Assembly (NCBI RefSeq): GCF_016808095.1
Contig: NC_068974.1
Location: 2,666,001-2,730,000 of the forward strand
DNA: 64,000 nucleotides
Direction: 5' to 3'
From: Vigna angularis
Lineage: Eukaryota; Streptophyta; Magnoliopsida; Fabales; Fabaceae
In this document: piece after piece, positions 61,368 to 64,000 of the stretch
How positions within the stretch are numbered: the first letter of the stretch is position 1
Layout of the letters: each line of letters begins with the position of its first letter
Position numbers and translations under genes: made by a program
The notes under the pieces: model-generated
What the model was told of the DNA's origin: nothing
Databases searched by the model: none
The model's input: the letters and a program-made list of their open reading frames with translations, nothing else

Positions 61368-62072
61368 GTGGGTTTGCTTCATCTTTTACCATAGTTTTAT
61401 GTTGCATGAGTAAAGACTGTGATGTTCATGGTGGATTTTAGTGCAACTGGGACCAGGTGATTTTTGGAAATATGATCTAGTTGAGCTTAGATTTGGTGTT
61501 TATTTATTTTAAATTATTATTATTATTTTCATTTGGGACATCTGGGGTGGTGTCAAATTGGTCTTTTTCTTCTCAAAGTGTGTTGCTTTGACTTTGGAGC
61601 TCTTCGTTTGGTGGGCTGTGTTCTCATTCTCGGTAAGTTGGGGTGGCTTATGGTGCACACGGATGTGCTAAAGTTTGCACTTTTTTTTACAAACGTTGGT
61701 GATTTTTTGCTCATGCGAGTTAATTCTGCAGCTTAAGGGTTTTTGTTGCTGCTACAGTTTGTGATTTTGTTTTTCTTTCTGTGTGGTATTCGCCGTGTTC
61801 TTCTGATTGGCATTCACTTTCTGGTTTCTAAGGATGTAATAGCAATTTCTGTTTTCGGGGGAGGGGGTGTTAGGATTGGTTTGTTCAATGTTTATTTCTG
61901 ATTCTGTTTTGTTTTGTGCTAGGTCTGAGAATTTCCTAGTAGTTGGTTTTAACTTTACTGAAGACGCCATGTATTTTATTGAATTTGTTTTTTGTTTTGT
62001 TTTGGGTTAGGGGTTTTAGGTTTTCATGTTTTGTTGATCTACTGGGGAACTGAGGATGTGGTGGTGAAAACG

Positions 62073-62087
62073 ATGTATGGGGAGTAG
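62073..62087 (+). promoter_or_regulatory. Four-codon upstream ORF overlapping the main start
   Basis: ATGTATGGGGAGTAG: the uORF ATG at 62073 lies four bases before the proposed main ATG at 62077 in another frame and stops inside the coding exon. A scanning ribosome meets it first. Confidence 0.45.
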
Positions 62088-62177
62088 AACTACCGGAGGT
62101 TTTGGTGTTGAAGATGACAAGGGAGCTGAAAGAGGAATGCCGAGCTTCAATTCTGAGTTACCCATTTCCAATTCTAG
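62077..62177 (+). CDS. First coding exon of an unidentified plant gene, partial
   Basis: The frame from ATG 62077 gives 33 codons plus two bases. It begins MGSRTTGGFGVEDD and later has GMPSFNSELPISNS, a mixed-composition sequence unlike the AT-biased chance frames nearby. The exon ends CTAG|GTAAAT, a strong donor. I do not recognise the protein; a short Gly/Ser-rich start like this is seen in many regulatory proteins, and no function is claimed. The following intron runs to or beyond the window end, as no convincing next exon was found in 62178-64000. The context (leader exon, leader intron) supports a real gene. The reading frame could still be wrong if 62073 or a later ATG is used. Confidence 0.5.
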
Positions 62178-64000
62178 GTAAATTTCCTCTTTCCAATTCT
62201 TCTTGGTTTAGTATTTGCATAAATGGAGAAATCTTCTCTTTTCTCTTCTATCATTTTCTCATATTTCTGCTGAATTTTTTGTTGTGAATCTTGGTTTTAT
62301 TTATTAATTCTAGTAGGTCTTCATTTGATGTTTGCTTACACCAATGGTACATGAGAAATTTCTTTGTTTTGTATTGTGATGTTTATTTGTCCTTTAATGA
62401 TGTTGGGTGATACTTAGAAGACCTATAACATTGTGATTTTTGTGGTTGCTTGCGTTTCTTTTGTTTTGAATGGGGAGTAAATAATACTAAAAGGTTCTGT
62501 TATAGTTATCAGTTTGCTAGAATAAATCTATACGAACTGGTGGTGCTCAAAATGCACTCATGCCCTTGTAATTGGGGATAATTACGTCTCTTCTTGAATC
62601 CCCAATCCTTGTGAAGGTTGGTTTCAGTTCAAGATCCTAGGGATATGAGTAGGGATCCACATAGCAACTGTTCTCACAAATGCAGCAGTTGCTCAAGATT
62701 TAACATAAAAACTTCAGCCTCAGTTGGGAGCCTAAACCTTGATAATAGTTTATAGTACCTTGGGTATGCATATACTCCAAGATGGACTACATAAAGCCCT
62801 TGTAAGTTTGCACTCGTTGGAAGAGGGCTAAAATTCAGCCATTTTGTAAATTTCTAATTAGACAATATACGAGACATGGGAGTACAAGTTAGTTGAGAAT
62901 GAGCATAGTCTAGGTGAGAGATAACACTTTCTCGTTTTCCTATGGAATTTGCATTGGGCCAGAGGTGTTATCCTTGGCTGGGAGCAAATGTTGCTCTTAC
63001 GTTGTAGTACTTTCTCTATTTTCACAAATAATATAATTCTCCCTTTTTCATTGGATAGGTGTGAATACCTATCAGTTGGTGCTTGTATTGAGAGTTATTT
63101 GGGGTTGAGGGAGATTTTTGTTCTATGCCCACTTGCATGGCTTCATAATACTTTGATGTTGGATACTTGTGTGACAATGTTGAGAGGTCTTGGTCTTATC
63201 TTGGTAGTTGTAGCTGGAGACTTTGGGGGAAACTAAGAATAATCAACTGAAAAGACCATGACTTCACTCATGATTGTCATCATATCATTCTCATAGGGAA
63301 CAATATTGGAAATCTACGTCACACAACAAATTATACAAGAAACTGGATGATGTAAGAGAAAGTAGTCTGCAAATTATTCACGAGGACTTAGGAGAATATG
63401 TAATGTGTGCATGCTTACTATGAATGAGTATCTTTAGATAAGTTATTTCACAGAGAGGGTTGAAGAGTGGGAGGATTAAATTATGATATATTGGACAATT
63501 TGGTACAATTGGCACAATACCGGAGTGGGTTTCAGTAGCAGCCACTAGCAAATTTCTGTGTGCTATGGTCTCATTTCATTACCATGATATAGGCATATAG
63601 CCTTCAATAGCCCATTTTTATATGTAGAAGCAGAATGCTGTTTTTTTTTGTGTGTGTGAAAAATATTGCAGAAAAAGTTACCTCTGTTTTAACTTCCGTT
63701 CTGTTTTTATATTTTTCCTCTTGGGTTTTCTTTATGGTGTTAAAACTGATACAATGAGATATATATTTTAAATTAAGTTATAGCATCATGTCATGATTTA
63801 AGAAAAGACTGTCATAATTGTTTGAACTTGCTTTGACAAAGTTTACTGCATGCCATTGCCAGGTGTCTCCTTGCACACTTTTTGTTTCCTTTTACATTTT
63901 CAGTAAAAGTGCTCTAAAGTTTCTCCTTTTACTGGAAATCTGGGATTTGTTTCAGTTAGAATAGAATATGTATTTTAGAAAGAAAATCATGGATTTGGAA
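62178..64000 (+). other. Long T-rich intron of the right-hand gene
   Basis: T-rich sequence with scattered chance frames (62949-63236 has 95 codons, but no domain and no splice logic). The GT at 62178 is the donor. No acceptor followed by a coding stretch could be placed before the window ends. Confidence 0.4.

Noticed and set aside
62949..63236. 95-codon hydrophobic frame in the right-hand gene's intron
   Set aside because: No acceptor/donor logic or recognised domain; T-rich intron sequence often gives hydrophobic frames.

Overview
This window is plant nuclear DNA, most likely from a phaseoloid legume (a Vigna or Phaseolus relative). That assignment is an inference from strong AT richness, intron-containing genes with plant-type UTRs, and the style of the LTR, CACTA and Mutator-like repeats. 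It is gene-poor: three host genes are supported in 64 kb, and two of them run off the window ends.

Genes. The left end (1-3215, minus strand) carries the 5' three exons of an organellar, probably mitochondrial, ribosome recycling factor. Its upstream region holds a telo-box and two Site II motifs, typical of organelle and translation genes. At 23548-23901 (plus) is an intact single-exon VQ-motif protein of the SIB1 (sigma-factor-binding) type, with a TATA box and W-boxes upstream. At the right end (from about 61.2 kb, plus) a CT-rich 5' leader, a leader intron and a first coding exon (62077-62177) open a gene of unknown identity, whose long next intron leaves the window.

Repeats. Almost everything else is transposon-derived and none of it encodes an intact transposase, gag or pol. 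Bounded solo LTRs, with target-site duplications (TSDs) read from the sequence, lie at 8069-8686 (ATATA, inside a TA microsatellite), 29091-30483 (CTCTC), 36516-40867 (AGTTG), 44181-46724 (GTAAC), 47394-48206 (CATAC) and 49444-51718 (AATCC). A further copia-type solo LTR at 11492-12602 has no clean TSD. A short non-autonomous LTR element (48255-52535, TSD GTTAC) has two LTRs around an array of 35-bp units, each folding into a hairpin, and the 49444-51718 LTR is nested in that array. A CACTA element lies at 57088-58083 (TSD CTA), a probable second at 20131-21515, a long-TIR Mutator-like element at 26224-27592 (9-bp TSD), and several foldback/MITE-like inverted repeats are scattered through the window.

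Most unusual structure. At 17826-19043 two LTRs of one family sit in opposite orientation, joined near their U5 ends with no internal region, and the whole palindrome is flanked by a 5-bp TSD (GTTTC). It therefore appears to have integrated as a unit with two U3 ends, which the normal retrotransposon cycle does not produce. Other points of interest are a 1.9-kb insert flanked by a 79-bp direct duplication inside a solo LTR, a U5 motif shared by LTRs of very different U3, and two copies of one old repeat each split by a different copia LTR.
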